Origin: Megaustenia siamemsis
Taxonomy: Eukaryota; Mollusca; Gastropoda; Stylommatophora; Ariophantidae
DNA length: 64,000 nucleotides
Direction of reading: 5' to 3'
Assembly (NCBI GenBank): GCA_032433765.1
Contig: JAVIAB010000092.1
Span: 106,322,279-106,386,278, forward strand
Both the position numbers and the translations under genes were made by a program. Under the pieces are notes generated by a model. That model was not told where the DNA came from and did not search any database. It worked only from the letters and a program-made list of their open reading frames with translations. This document shows, in pieces, positions 1 through 10,860 of the stretch (the stretch's first letter is position 1; every line of letters begins with the position of its first letter).

Positions 1-630
1 CCACTTCGATTCATTAGACTGGTTAGTACGTTACCACAGCTGCTACGGCGAGTTTGTGCAAATCTTGAACAACTGTTCAATTCCACGTGACGATTAAATG
101 TAATATTCAGATGTCCATTTTTAAGGTTTCTTGCGCAGTGGCAGATCCCGCCAACATGTCGGCTATCTCATTGTCACAAACTCAAGCGTACCGGGGCAAT
201 ATATGGAAGTTAGGTTGTTAACATGAGGCATGTCGATTAGGCGTACCAAATCCAAACGGAGTGATTCTTCTTGTCAAACCAGCGAAGTATGCTTTGTGAA
301 TCAGCCAAGACAATCGTATGTGTTGTTGGTCTCTTAACCAGCCACGTGATATCTTCCGTTACAACCCCTCTGTTTTCATGCATGTGCTGGAGGTCAAAGT
401 CTTGTAGGCTTCTGCGCCTTTCTCTATTGACTTCCCATTATAATGCAAAACAACATCCCAGCATGCAACTTGTGACCGAACCAACAGTGTAAATGATCGG
501 GTCCTGAGGTTTGGAGTGAAGATGCAGTACCTCCTGGAACCCGGACTGAATTATGCCCTGCGCCTAGTCACGGCATTTCCTGTCCAAGTGTATGACGACC
601 TTGGTTAGATCACGCCTGACATGTGTATTT
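1..630. other. Unassigned leading segment
   Basis: No open frame here looks like a recognisable protein. The first 60 bases resemble the right part of a repeat also seen near 8.30 kb and 51.33 kb (an 'agactggttag' core), so the window may open inside a repeat copy. Nothing else was identified. Confidence 0.3.
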
Positions 631-1220
631 ATCCAATTAATCTGACAGAGAGTAATAATATATATGTATGCACATATATCTAATCAATTTGACAGAGAGC
701 AATAATATATATGTATGCACATATATCTAATCAATGTGACAGAGAGCAATAATATATATGTATGCACATATATCCAATCAATGTGACAGAGAGCAATAAT
801 ATATATGTATGCACATATATCTAATCAATGTAACAGAGAGCAATAATATATATGTATGCACATATATCTAATCAATGTGACAGAGAGCAATAATATATAT
901 GTATGCACATATATCTAATCAATGTGACAGAGAGCAATAATATATATGTATGCACATATATCTAATCAATGTGACAGAGAGCAATAATATATATGTATGC
1001 ACATATATCTAATCAATGTGACAGAGAGCAATAATATATATGTATGCACATATATCCAATCAATGTGACAGAGAGCAATAATATATATGTATGCACATAT
1101 ATCTAATCAATGTGACAGAGAGCAATAATATATATGTATGCACATATATCTAATCAATGTGACAGAAAATAATGTATGTGCATGCAGATATATCCAATCA
1201 ATGTGATAGAAAAAAATCAT
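631..1220. repeat. 47-bp tandem array (about 12 copies) with palindromic core
   Basis: The unit is 47 bp, built around 'gacagagagcaataat' followed by an AT-rich core whose arms ATATATGT and ACATATAT are inverted copies around a 4-base centre. Internal copies are nearly identical; the first and the last two are diverged, as expected for an array homogenised from its middle. The right edge runs directly into a LINE C-terminal fragment. Confidence 0.95.
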
Positions 1221-1375
1221 ATGTATGTAAAGATTGCTCCCAGTACACAGACCTGAGAAGAGCAATGTGGTCCACGCCCACCTCCCTGGAAGAGAAACTA
1301 TATGGGGCAATCGAATCACTTAAACATACAGCTGACTTCATGAGAGAGTCAGGAATCCTACTCTATATAACATAG
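1221..1375 (+). mobile_element. LINE C-terminal fragment (after the RNase H domain)
   Basis: The plus frame to the TAG at 1373 has the form of a LINE tail: a short 'LRRAMWSTPTSLEEKLYGA' stretch, then a helix-like 'SLKHTADFMRESG'. Known gastropod and arthropod LINEs with RNase H end in a similar block (aromatic-W-P-T-T-L-x-E-K-L-x-G, then L-x-x-T-A-x-F). The 5' part is missing and is replaced by the 47-bp array. Confidence 0.5.
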
Positions 1376-1387
1376 AATATAACAACC

Positions 1388-1458
1388 GTCGATCTCATAA
1401 AACCCGACCTTTGGTCCCTAACAGACCAGTTCACTAATCACTACGCTATTGAAAACCA
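1388..1458 (-). mobile_element. Decayed fragment of the common tRNA-derived SINE
   Basis: Read on the minus strand it keeps a box A-like 'TAGCGTAGTGATTAGTGAAC', then 'TGG', and a weak box B region. The same phrase, 'ggttagtgaactgg', starts every copy of the SINE family found elsewhere in this window. Only the tRNA-like head remains. Confidence 0.45.
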
Positions 1459-1603
1459 GAGATGGGCATCCGAAAAAGATCTGATAGTGATATCACATAG
1501 TGACTGTACAAACTTTAAACTTCTCAAAAACGTATTATGTCGAAGACAATTTTCAAAATAAATGGTCGTTAGTACAAAAGGCATGTGAAGATTATGTTCT
1601 AAT

Positions 1604-1628
1604 TCTCTCTCTCTCTCTCTCTCTCTCT
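1604..1628. repeat. (CT)n microsatellite
   Basis: An uninterrupted run of CT dinucleotides about 24 bp long. Confidence 0.95.
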
Positions 1629-1965
1629 GCGATCAGGGCTCAATCAGATTAGGATTCCAGACTCTCACATGAAGTCAGCTGTCAGGTAAAGTATGTTGAT
1701 CGCCCCACAGACAGAACATCACAGTTAGAGTCTGCCAGATCCACTCCGATTGAACACCGTTAAAACGTTGCACTGTGTTCTGCGCCACTGGCCCATTGCA
1801 TCCGATTTCAGCCAGCATTTTATTCAGGTTTGCTTTCCTTAGCCTCTGATTGTCCCCAATCTTCCTGCAAGGCAACACATGATCTTTTCTGTAGGGGGAT
1901 TCTGCCCTTAGATGGTCGGCCCTCCCAGGTTTACGAGCACCATCTGCCCGAGTCACTAGAGGTGT
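1629..1965 (-). mobile_element. Dispersed repeat, copy 1 (partner at 13.43-13.69 kb)
   Basis: The minus strand translates to a 93-residue frame containing 'DHLRAESPYRKDHVLPCRK' and then 'GDNQRLRKANLNKMLAEIG'. A clearly homologous but frameshifted copy lies on the plus strand near 13.43-13.69 kb. I know similar stretches as repeated, TE-associated sequence in sea-slug predicted proteins, but not which element carries it. It is repeated DNA, not a unique gene. Confidence 0.6.
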
Positions 1966-1976
1966 CTAACCCAGAC

Positions 1977-2260
1977 ATGCACACACAAAGATATGACACG
2001 TGACTAACACAGATACACACTAAGATATGAGATATGACTAAACACAGACTCACATAAAGATATGAGACATGATTAACACGGACACACCAAGATATGAGAT
2101 ATGACTAACATGACACACACCAAGATATGAGCCATGGCCAGCGCACACACACACACAAGCTAAGATATGAGCCATGGCTAGCACAGAAACACATCAAGAT
2201 ATGAGCCATGGCTTCACGGAAAAACACCAAGAAATCAACCATGTCTAGCACAGAAACACA
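1977..2260. repeat. Degenerate tandem repeat around 'aagatatgag'
   Basis: About nine imperfect units of roughly 30-36 bp, each combining 'aagatatgagnnatg(a/g)ct' with 'agcacagacacacac'. Unit length and sequence drift along the block. It abuts the 3' end of the EGF / galactose-binding pseudogene. Confidence 0.8.
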
Positions 2261-3859
2261 TTAAGGTATCCATATGCTTGGGTGTGTTGTAGTCGGCAGA
2301 CTCTTCTTAACGTGGGAATCATCGACATACGAGACGCAGGCCCCGATTAACTGTTCACAGGTTTTGTTGAAACAGTTGTCCGGAGATTGAGAGTGCAGTC
2401 AGACTCGTAGTACGTTTCATTGCACGTACAGTTTGCACTTTCTTCTTCTTCTTCTACCTTTTAGCTCCCAGTGGAGCATAGGTCTTCAACAAACACTTTC
2501 CAAGTCGTTCTGTTTTTTGCAATTCTTTTAAGATCATTCAAAGTTTGCACTTTCCGGGTCACATATGATGTCACAGCCATCAGAAAACGTCTGTTTGCAC
2601 TGTAGCCCAAAATTACCATCGGGACAAGTGTCATTACAGGTGTAGCCATGATGTTTACATTGTAGGCATTTTCCGGATTTTTCCTCACAAAAAGGACAGA
2701 CACTGAGACAAGACCCGGAGCAGTCGTGTCCATAGATCCCATGTGAACAGATGCCGTGACACGTACCGATTATGACGTTGCAGCCTTTGCAACACCCACT
2801 ACACACTGCACAAAACGACCAAGAATGTACGTCCAGAAAATAGGTGTCTGTAAATGTTTGCACCTCACACACCGTCAGTGCACTGTCGGCCTGCGAAATG
2901 GTCGATGAAAACTAAATCTTAATGTGTGCCATTGTCGCTTGTGTGGTGACTACAATTGTATTCACAGAAATATTTGGGTATGACATATCATTACACTGGA
3001 ACACCACGCCGCCACCGTCAGAGAAAGCCTTTATAGTGGCATTCTTTACCCGAATCATAGTGCCAGCTCGATGATAGATTCGAATGGCGTGAGTCTTCTG
3101 GTGCGTGGCAAAGTTCAGATGCCAGTAAACAGAATTGGTTCCACTTCTCAATTGTGTGTGTGTGCAGTCATTGTCATTGAGATTGGTCTTTGTTTTGCTA
3201 TTAACTGCGGCCTCTGGTCCACATCCGTCTCCTGTATAACAAGCATTGAATGTGTCGGTATGGTTTGTGTTTTGTTTGAGAGCCACATTCCGACCCCCGC
3301 CAATGTAGATGGAGCAGATATTTGCAACTATCGCCTCTTCAATCCGTAACTTGTTGATCAGCCCATCCTCAGAGCAAAAGACATCAATCTCGTGCGAATT
3401 AACTACAAACCTTGATTCAATGTTACTTGAGGCAGAACCATTTAGTTTTACCGTGAAACTGTATGGATCTGTTAAGTCATTCAAATAAATCCTAAACCAG
3501 GAGAACAGCAAAGATTGATTGAGAGTTGCCTCAACTGATGTAGAATCTGTGTCCGGATTACATGTGGTGTAGTTGTTATTAAACAGGAAAGTAGGTTCAG
3601 ATTTTTGGGCGTATTTGTAAACGAGATCCAAGTACTGCCACTGGGGTCCGAAATATTCATGCTGACAAATGTCATTGTTTGGGCATGTCCCTGTAGTTTT
3701 GTCACAAACTGCGTCATTATAGCAGTGACATTGTAACGTACAATTTGCCCCAAACCAACCGTCTGCACAAGTTAGGTCATTAGCTTCCAAAGTCGCGTAC
3801 GAACTCAGCAGAATAAAGGCTTGATCTACAGCGGTGGTTAACGAACTATGTACAAACAT
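2261..3859 (-). pseudogene. EGF-like / fucolectin-type galactose-binding secreted protein, broken copy
   Basis: The frame opens at 3859 directly after an in-frame TAA, with a weakly hydrophobic N-terminus that could be a signal peptide. Next come EGF-like cysteines ('CADGWFGANCTLQCHC'), a long spacer, and a discoidin/fucolectin-type block starting 'GGGRNVALKQNT' and holding 'CTHTQLRSG'. A TAG at about 2912 stops the frame, but the same frame resumes with '[11 protein letters not shown]', the usual last strand of this fold, then more EGF-like cysteines (2534-2872). A 99-bp LINE tail with a 13-bp duplication interrupts the next EGF (2443-2541). Beyond it the pattern continues ('CTCNETYYESDC') and then shifts frame before 'DNCFNKTCEQLIGAC', ending at the TAA at 2261. 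The family is large in heterobranch gastropods and is thought to act as adhesion or recognition proteins (inference). A 75-bp intron ending at 'TTTCGCAG' could instead explain the TAG; the insertion and the frame change still argue for a dead copy. Confidence 0.7.
2443..2541 (-). mobile_element. LINE 3' tail inserted in the EGF gene, 13-bp target duplication
   Basis: Flanked by direct copies of AGTTTGCACTTTC at 2430-2442 and 2542-2554. On the minus strand it codes for a typical LINE C-terminus ending 'WKVFVEDLCSTGS' and finishes with a GAAGAAGAAGAA tail. Related tails occur at about 8.70 kb and 53.30 kb. The extreme 5' truncation plus target duplication indicates target-primed reverse transcription. 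Confidence 0.9.
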
Positions 3860-4380
3860 TTATTATCATACCAGTGGTCACATTTCTAAAAATCCGCCAA
3901 CTTGCTGTGATAACAGATAACGTGATGTTCAAAGAAAACATTGTTTACACAGTGGCACGAACGAGAACAGCGTCCATCTTGGTGCGTCCCATGACGTCGT
4001 ATCCATATGACGTTCTAATTCAAGGGGGGTTTCCCACTGAAAGATGTGAACTTTTGACCGATGCTCGTACCATACTGCACGGTAATGGACTCAAGTTTTA
4101 ATTGGTTGATCAACACAATAAATAAACACCCTTTCAGCAGGTTGTGTGACTTTGTGTAGTTTGAATACGAAACAGAATTTGCAGTTCAGTCCGGAGGCAT
4201 AGGTATATGACAACATCAGAGCTGTAAGCTGCCAGCGCCTGGCTTGTAACTGATGGCTTGCGTCGGGTCGGTGAACCACAACTATCCAGATCCTACGTCA
4301 CCTTGTCGCTGCTGTGTCCCTAATAAAGGATTAGCTATGTCTAACCTGGCCATGTGAGTAGGAATTGAGAGGGTAGCCAA
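3860..4380. other. No gene or repeat recognised
   Basis: Short open frames only, without domain-like composition. This may be the 5' flank of the pseudogene. No splice structure or promoter could be argued. Confidence 0.3.
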
Positions 4381-4740
4381 CCTGGCACTAAAAACTCCAT
4401 GCCGGCGACATATGTGTTAGGTCGAAACGTCGCCACCTATATCTGTGATCCTGAAAACACCTTTCCTTATTCCACTTATTCCTTTCCCAGCCTGACCACA
4501 GTCCACGACACACAGGGAAGTCAACATATTTCGATTATTCTGTTCTTGATGTTTCATTACTAGTTAGCTATGTAGGATTAGTTTTATTTATTCCCATATC
4601 TGTGTGTGTATGTTGTTTGTTTGTTCCTGCTGAAGGCCTATTGAGCCGAAACGTCGTTCGAATCTGTGTCGTCTACTAATCACGTAAAGCTTCTAACATA
4701 CTATTTTTTCTTTTTTTTTCAATTTTTCCTGAAAACACCA
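4381..4740 (+). mobile_element. Penelope-like / hammerhead-motif repeat remnant
   Basis: Two CGAAACGTCG motifs occur, at about 4421-4432 and 4647-4656. The first sits between GGCGAC and GTCGCC, which can pair. The second follows 'CTGCTGA' and a small GGC/GCC hairpin, the layout of a hammerhead core with one changed core base. The downstream 90 bp, ending in a T-rich stretch, is clearly homologous to 7.59-7.67 kb. Such motifs are known from Penelope-like retroelements; no Penelope protein is visible here. Confidence 0.5.
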
Positions 4741-4859
4741 CTTATATGTGACCTCTTGACGTATATACGGCTGACCTCACTTAACCCACAGCCGCACCTG
4801 CTCGCAATACTGAAAACGTCACGACTATTGATCGATTTACACTCCCTCCCTACCCTTTA

Positions 4860-5000
4860 CCCTCGGCAGACAGGCTCAGGGATATCAGTGACGACGGGTC
4901 GAAAGGTGCAAATATAACACTCCTAATGCAAACAACAACACGATCCATTTGAGCCAATTAAACGTCCCTTCAAGAGCAGATGACGAAGAGGTCCACTTAT
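4860..5000 (+). repeat. 'gtcgaaaggtgcaaatat' dispersed motif, copy 1
   Basis: The segment around 4893-4930 matches the one around 10757-10800 (gtcgaaaggcgcaaatat followed by an 'aacaacac'-rich stretch). After it both continue with 'cgtc(c/t)(c/t)tt..agagc(a/g)gatga'. It is a dispersed repeat of unknown class with a CGAAA motif related to the hammerhead-like set. Confidence 0.5.
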
Positions 5001-6590
5001 TGCTTCATTTATCGGGTGAGAGTAGGGGGAGGGCTGGGTGGAGAGAGCGACAGTTCCGTGCACAGTAACATCTCCACCAACACGGATTACTTTTAACAAA
5101 AGATCGTAGGTAGTTTTATTTAATGGCATCTTAAATGTGTACATCTTGGTAACAATGCACTTCTAATTCTTTGTTCACATTTTGTCTTCATTCTCTTCGT
5201 TAGCACTGAACGCAACGTTTGTCGCTCGTTGTTTATGCAGCAAGTCTTCCAGTCGACTCATCCGATTTTGTTATGCTTCGTATTTTTGGCCGGGTTTAAT
5301 TTTCTACTTTCCTTACGTTCCGTTTTCTGGTCAGACATGTTAATCCGAATCCAAGATAACCATGCAGAATAATCTAATTAGAACTTGATATTTATTCCAG
5401 TTCCCCTGCTCTGGTGTCAGCTGTCCTCTATGAGTCGGTGACTGCTCGTTTATTGCAGTTTGATCTCAAAATGCGTCGTTCGAGAGTTAATACACACAAA
5501 AGGCTATTAAATAAAGTATTTGCACTTACAAATCGGCGCCGCTAACACTTTTGCACTCAAACACAAACACGTACAAATATCTACGTGTGTATTGTGGTAG
5601 TAAACACTACAATTTCACACTTATCATATTTGATCTTGTATTCTATAACGCTTCGCCCTACCTTCCCTAACCTTTTATCAGCTTTCCTTATCTTGGGCCC
5701 CGAGAAACAACGCATACATTTTGGGACTTCTACTTTCGACCACGGTGGTTATATTACAATGCAGCAGCTTTTATGTTTTCTCCTAATCATTAATTCACCT
5801 ACTACAAATGCCCTGTTGTAGCCATCCAACAATGCACCATTTTTTTTAGACAGACAACCAGCTTTGTAACGCAAGTTACTACTTTTTGTGTGTCTGCACG
5901 ATTTGCTGTGTCGCGTGCAACGCCCATCTTATTTGTGTGCTAAATGTATAACTCTTCACTATTTACATTATATTTATTCTTGTTTTCCCCTTCCTTTTAT
6001 TAAAGTGCACCGTATAAGGCTGTTGTAACTTCGATAAGACGCTTCCTGAATAGTTGAAAGTCAACATGACTCGATCTCTGTAAAAAAAAATACGTTTTGT
6101 CACCGGCACGCCCTGAAAGTAGAGGCAAAGAAAGAGACATCACTATCATGTTTTACATAAGCGACCCAGCTTGGTTGTGAGACTTACAATCCTATATCAA
6201 TATTTACGACCTTGACGATCCTTATGATGTTTTGCAGCTTCAGTGCAATGACAGCTTCCAAAACAAAGGTACGGATGTGTTCTTTCTAGCTAATTCTAAC
6301 AAGCTGGGCAGGATTGAGCGTTTGGAGATTTGAGTTGTTAACTTCTATCTAATCGTTTTCTACATCTGGGTTCCACTATTTAAGTGACCAACATATTTAA
6401 CCACCTTCTATTCTCGAAGTTACTTTTGTTCTTTTACTTTTCATTTGCAAGTGTATCTTCTGCAGACATTGCAGGACATCGTATACATAGTGTATTGTTG
6501 CTGCTAATGAATGAATGATGAAAAGAGTTCAGAAATATTGAAGATTTCTCGTACTAAATTTTTAAAAGTTAGTTCCGGAATTTATCAGTA
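5001..6590. other. Gene-free AT-rich stretch
   Basis: Only short scattered frames with no recognisable family, plus short poly-T and poly-A runs (near 5840 and 6081). I see no exon, RNA gene or well-defined repeat. Confidence 0.4.
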
Positions 6591-6597
6591 TTGACAC

Positions 6598-7163
6598 CAG
6601 GCCTGGATATACCTATAAGCTAAATAAGTTATAGCTTAGTGTCATACAGTCCAAGGGGCCACAATAAAATTGTCAGAATTTGTTTTAGGGGGACCCGGTA
6701 GCCTGGTTGGGAAAACAACCCGACTGTGTGCTACCGACGCTCGAACAACCCGTGTTAGATTCCCGCTGGAAGCAGTGTGAATTGTACTCGTGGTTGGGAA
6801 AAAAATACCCCCGCGGTCGACCCAGCCGCTGGCAGAAATGTGTACCAGGGTAGTACTCTGGGAAGGCGAGGAATGCCGCCTCACATCGTGAGTTTTGATA
6901 CTAGAAGCGACACTATCCAGAAGTCTCCGAACACTTCTGGATAGGCAGCCGAGCACATATGGGTGAGAACTCGCGTGCTAGGACGCCAATTCAAGTCTCG
7001 TACTTTACCATTACTTTTTTCATACCAGTATGTGATTTCATGTAAAAGTGAGACCTTCTGGTGTTAGTTTTTAAAGGGTGGGTGGAAAGGAAAAAAAAAG
7101 GGGGGGGGGGGGGCGGGGGTACAATTTATCCTAGGCCCTTACTAAGTCTAAATCCGGCATTCA
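6598..7163. mobile_element. hAT-like non-autonomous DNA element, copy 1, with an internal insertion
   Basis: The left end 'CAGGCCTGGATATACC' and the right end (reverse complement 'GCCGGATTTAGAC') are imperfect inverted repeats. The left 90 bp and right 50 bp match the ends of a second copy at 32.02-32.81 kb. The middle (about 6690-7010) differs between the copies and looks like a separate insertion, followed by a G homopolymer near 7098-7117. The terminal sequence and the weak 8-bp flanking similarity suggest a hAT-type element, but I see no transposase. Confidence 0.45.
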
Positions 7164-7436
7164 ATGCAACCGTAAAAAATAATATTGTTTAAGCGATTGA
7201 ATGTTAAAATTCGCCAATTCATGTTATTAAATTAATTTAATTTAAAGTTATTATCTTTTATGTTAATTAACATTTAATGTTATTATTATTGTTTTGTGCT
7301 GTGTATGCACATTTTCGCTTTTGTGCATACACACACGTACCCCTTGCGCACTAACATTCTTTTTCCTGCTTGCCACATCAGAGCATACAGGAAAGACTTT
7401 TTACTCTTTTTTCCCCTTCTTCTAGTCCGAAATTAT

Positions 7437-7439
<3 letters not shown>

Positions 7440-7511
<72 letters not shown>
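7440..7511. repeat. (TA)n microsatellite
   Basis: About 36 uninterrupted TA dinucleotides. The open frames over it, reading alternating I and Y, come only from the repeat. Confidence 0.98.
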
Positions 7512-7516
<5 letters not shown>

Positions 7517-7554
7517 TATATAATTTAAATACATATTAGTAAGTGTGTTGTATG

Positions 7555-7680
7555 TTTCTTCCTGCCGAAGGCCTATTGAGCCGAAACGTTGTTCTAGTTT
7601 GTGTTGTCCACTTGTTACGTGAAGCCTTAACCATTCCTTTTTTCTTTTTTTCCTCAATAAATGTTTTATTTTCATCTCTC
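7555..7680 (+). mobile_element. Penelope / hammerhead-motif repeat, second copy
   Basis: 'CTGCCGA' at 7562, a GGC/GCC mini-hairpin and 'CCGAAACGTT' at 7581 copy the arrangement at 4.63 kb. The following 80 bases match 4.66-4.74 kb, with a T-rich end and 'CAATAAA'. This is a solo 3' fragment; no reverse transcriptase is nearby. Confidence 0.5.
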
Positions 7681-8213
7681 CTCACAATTAGCTGCACTGC
7701 AGCTTCGCATTTTTATGCATTTATGTACATTTCTTTGCTTTGACTCCAACATTTCATGTCACTGGTTCACAACCACCTTCTGCTTTGGCAATCGTCATCA
7801 TTGTAGCTTTTATTTCAGTTTAGAATCCCCATCGTTATTCCTCATATCAAACATGGATGCACGTGTGCACACACATTAATCATCTTACCCAAGTGTAATC
7901 AACTCTCGGCTGTTTGGTTGGCAATATCTGTTTTCATAATTATATCATTCACTAGGCACTCTGTCTACATCAATTATGACATTTTATTAGTTCTTGATTC
8001 TGTTATTTCTTTTTTTTCACTTTCTTCCTACGGTTTATTCACTTTTTGATCAAAACTGTTCTTCCTTCTTTCTTTCTGTGTTTCCTTCTGTCTTTTTTCT
8101 TTCTTTTTTTTCTTTCTTTCCATCTCCTCCTCTTCATCGTCCGCCCTTAGAGTGACGTTAAGTGGATTGTAGATGTGTTGTCTTGTGGTATGCAGTATAG
8201 CTGTTAAATTTGT
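7681..8213. other. Pyrimidine-rich spacer without a gene
   Basis: T- and C-rich sequence, including a (TTTC)-like run near 8065-8120. No domain-bearing frame. Confidence 0.4.
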
Positions 8214-8400
8214 GTTCTTCGACCCAGCAGATCCGACTTCGGCACAACGTTTGTGTGTACCAAATTGCCTTTCCTCTTCGATCCCTACTCGTTTGGTCAG
8301 ACTGGTTAGTCTGTTTCCAGGTGCACCGCTAGGTTGTTAAGTATATTCATTGTTCAGTCTACTCTGTTTTTCGCCAGTCCTGATGCACGCAGTCATCTAT
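8214..8400. repeat. Dispersed repeat, also at 51.25-51.40 kb
   Basis: 'gcagatccgacttcggcac' here corresponds to 'tcagatccgacttcagcac' near 51.27 kb, and both continue with 'ttggt(c/a)agact(g/a)gttag' and 'tgtttccag(g/a)(t/a)gcacc'. The reverse complement carries a 'GGGTCGAAG' motif like the CGAAAGG sites. Class unknown. Confidence 0.6.
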
Positions 8401-8692
8401 GAGTCACTGACTGGTCTCGCTTCAGTTCCTAGTGGGCGTCTTGTTCCCCTCTGAACTGTTTAAAAATATGCTTGTTGATATATAGTCAGTCTCCAGAGAC
8501 AGCTTGCTCAGTTTTTATGTGCTTTCATTCGTGGAACCCAAGAAAGAGACACGCAGTACTGAACCACATTGAAATAGAGATGGTTACTTTTTTTTACGAG
8601 CAGACCTTCAGACATTGTCAAAAGTTTCAACTATTTGCTACGTGGCCGGTTTCTTTCCTAATGGACAAATCCCAGTTGATACAGTTTTACAA

Positions 8693-8920
8693 ATCATTCT
8701 TTCTTCTACTTCTTGTACCTTTCAACTCACTGTGGAGCATAGGTCTTCAAAAATACTTTCCAAGCCGTTCGGTTTCCTGCCTTTCTTTTAAGATAATTTT
8801 ATGCCTTCCACATCATCTACATCTCTGCTTCTATCTGTCTCCTCCAAGAATATTTTGGCCTTCCTCTTTGTCTTTTTCCTTGGAGATTCCAAAAAAGGGT
8901 CTGTTGTGTAATACTCTCAA
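8693..8920 (-). mobile_element. LINE 3' tail, GAA-tailed family (copy of the 2.44-kb element)
   Basis: On the minus strand the end reads '...ERLGKYF.RPMLHSEL' across frameshifts, homologous in DNA to the 2.44-kb tail ('gtggagcataggtcttcaa', 'actttccaag'). It finishes in a GAAG-rich tail at about 8693-8713. Longer than the 2.44-kb copy but more decayed. The 178-residue plus frame over it is antisense noise. Confidence 0.7.
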
Positions 8921-9009
8921 TTGGGTTCCGCAGTGTGTGTTCTATCCAGCGCCATTGTCTTCGCTATATCTCTTTATCTCCTGGTATTTGACTAGTTCTT
9001 TTCCATAAT

Positions 9010-9660
9010 TCTATACAGACGGATCTGTAATACGACACCAAAGAAGTGCATGGGCATTTACAGCACGCTCGGCAGGCAGAATAGTCGAGGAAGACAGTGG
9101 TGCATACGTAATGACCACGAGTAGCATGACAATGGAGGCGATGGCAGTGACCAAGGCATTCAAATGGTTCGAGTCACAAGACTACACCCGCGCATGTATA
9201 CTGAGTGATTCGATGAGCATGATAAAAAAAAGTGGAGGCAGGTTCTGTACGCATGCAATGGGTAGAGTCATTGCAGAAGTCCAAAATACGTAAGGCCACC
9301 TTTGTCTAGGTCCCTGGACATGCGGGAGTACGGGGAAATGAAAGAGCGGACAGGTTGGCTAGATGCGCTGTCGTTGAGGACGGGCAACCAATGGTCGGGA
9401 GGCCATCATCAATGCCCTCCGAGATGTGGGAAGAGCACATGACTTCGATAAACACAGATCCACGTCACTTCTTCGGATGATGGAGATGGGAGTTAAGTTG
9501 GGCACAGCCAGAAATGAGACACTTAGTGGCCGTGTAAGAAGACTTATCAACCAACATAGAACTGGAGTCGTCAGTCGCTGGACACTGCGGGAATTGCTGA
9601 GGAGGGGATCTGACCACCTATGAACATGTTCGGAGTGCAATGATGATGACCCGAAAATAA
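9010..9660 (+). mobile_element. LINE RNase H domain and C-terminus
   Basis: The plus strand shows an RNase HI domain: 'YTDGS' with the first catalytic Asp, 'TMEAMAV' with the catalytic Glu, and 'CILSDSMSM' with the next Asp. After a stop, 'VPGHAGVRGNERADRLA' carries the final H/E/D region. The tail continues to a CxxC-like 'CSECNDDD'. Several stops and frameshifts make it inactive. RNase H occurs in I-, R1-, Jockey- and Ingi-like LINEs; which one is unresolved. It ends in 'aatgatgatga'. Confidence 0.85.
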
Positions 9661-10060
9661 CTCAATAACAATAACTCAATTCTATGTTAGTGAATTTGTC
9701 CTGCCATTTCCATCCTTTTATTCTGCGCAAGCATCCATTAATGAAGGTTTGTATGTGAAGTTATAAGGCTTATTTTTTTTTACAGTACTGGATAGCCTGT
9801 CCCATGCCCAACCCTCCTTAGTCGCCTCTTACGAACATCCCTGGTTAAGAACAGCGCTATAATTCTTAAATCTTTCTTTCTGCTGGGTACATATTTTAAT
9901 AAATTGATAAATAGCTTTAAGTTGCAGCAATGATAATAGCGACGTAGAGAGATCGTCCTCTTACTGACCCCATGTCCACGAGGGTGCAGTGTAATAATAT
10001 GATCGTTGTCGCTTGTATTCTATGTCTAGGGTGTATGTGGAGCTGGAAAATAAGACTACA
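9661..10060. other. No gene recognised
   Basis: AT-rich sequence after the LINE tail with no coding signal or clear repeat. Confidence 0.35.
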
Positions 10061-10197
10061 TGCAGTCGCCACGAAGTGTTCAGGCTAGAGCTCCTATTTC
10101 AACTATGGTTTTTAAAAATAACACTTTTAACCTACCATGATTCAAACCTGCGTTCATCTTATCTGTAAACGTACAGGTTTATATCCACTCGACCATT
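10061..10197 (-). mobile_element. tRNA-derived SINE (distinct family), minus strand
   Basis: Read on the minus strand it has box A-like 'GGTCGAGTGGATATAAAC' and box B-like 'GGTTTGAATCAT' about 35 bases apart, as in a tRNA. A non-tRNA body follows leftwards. The flanks do not match the common SINE, so this is a second family or an old tRNA pseudogene. Confidence 0.5.
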
Positions 10198-10735
10198 TCC
10201 ACTGTTTCGATTAATACCACAAACCTAATGCTCATATCACACGGTATGCTATGAGACTATCTTTAAATTTAGGTTTATGCAAAATATAAAAAATAATAGC
10301 GTAATTTATTCATATAAAACATATAAACATTGTGTTTAAATATGAGATTTCCATTGTTCGTGGTAATACAAAAAAATAGAGAAAATTACGCGATTGCAGG
10401 ATTACATACATAATAAACGAAACAAAAGAAACAACCTGATGTTGCGGGCCGGTAGACGCCTTCTGCGTAAGTATTTTAAAAAGTTAAGAACAAATTTAAC
10501 AATAAATAGAGAAATTGTTTAAATTCTAAAATACAAAATAAATCAAATGGAACAAAATACGAGGAAATTGAAAACATACGTTCTTTTCTTTCTCTTTAAA
10601 AAAAAACTGTAGATATTTTTAAAATATAGCTTTTATGGTGTGTTTAATGGGGGGGGGGGCGGCGAGGGCGGGGTGTGACTGTATAGTATACGGGCTAGAG
10701 TTGCATTGACATAACAAATTGAAATTTATAATCGT
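10198..10735. other. AT-rich spacer with a short G run
   Basis: A-rich and T-rich sequence with poly-A and a G run near 10650. No coding or RNA-gene signal. Confidence 0.4.
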
Positions 10736-10860
10736 GTCCGTGCTGAAGTCGGATGTGTTGGGTCGAAAGGCGCAAATATCATAGTTATACTGCAAACCAC
10801 AACACAACGCAGACACGCCACTTAACGTCTTTTTAAGGGCGGATGATAAAGAAGTGTATT
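10736..10860 (+). repeat. 'gtcgaaaggcgcaaatat' dispersed motif, copy 2
   Basis: 'gtgctgaagtcggatgtgtt' directly followed by 'gggtcgaaaggcgc' pairs with the 4.89-kb copy and resembles 'gctgaagacagatgtgtcgg' at 12.11 kb. The common layout is CTGAAG, 15-20 bases, then CGAAAGG. Confidence 0.55.

Noticed and set aside
271..492. 73-codon plus frame near the left edge
   Set aside because: Low complexity of evidence: no homologous pattern, no flanking signals, and frames of this length are expected by chance.
631..1220. CRISPR-like array of regularly spaced repeats
   Set aside because: The 47-bp units have no variable spacers and the context is eukaryotic.
8472..9008. 178-codon plus frame near 8.5 kb
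   Set aside because: Its second half is antisense to a LINE tail and its composition is not protein-like.
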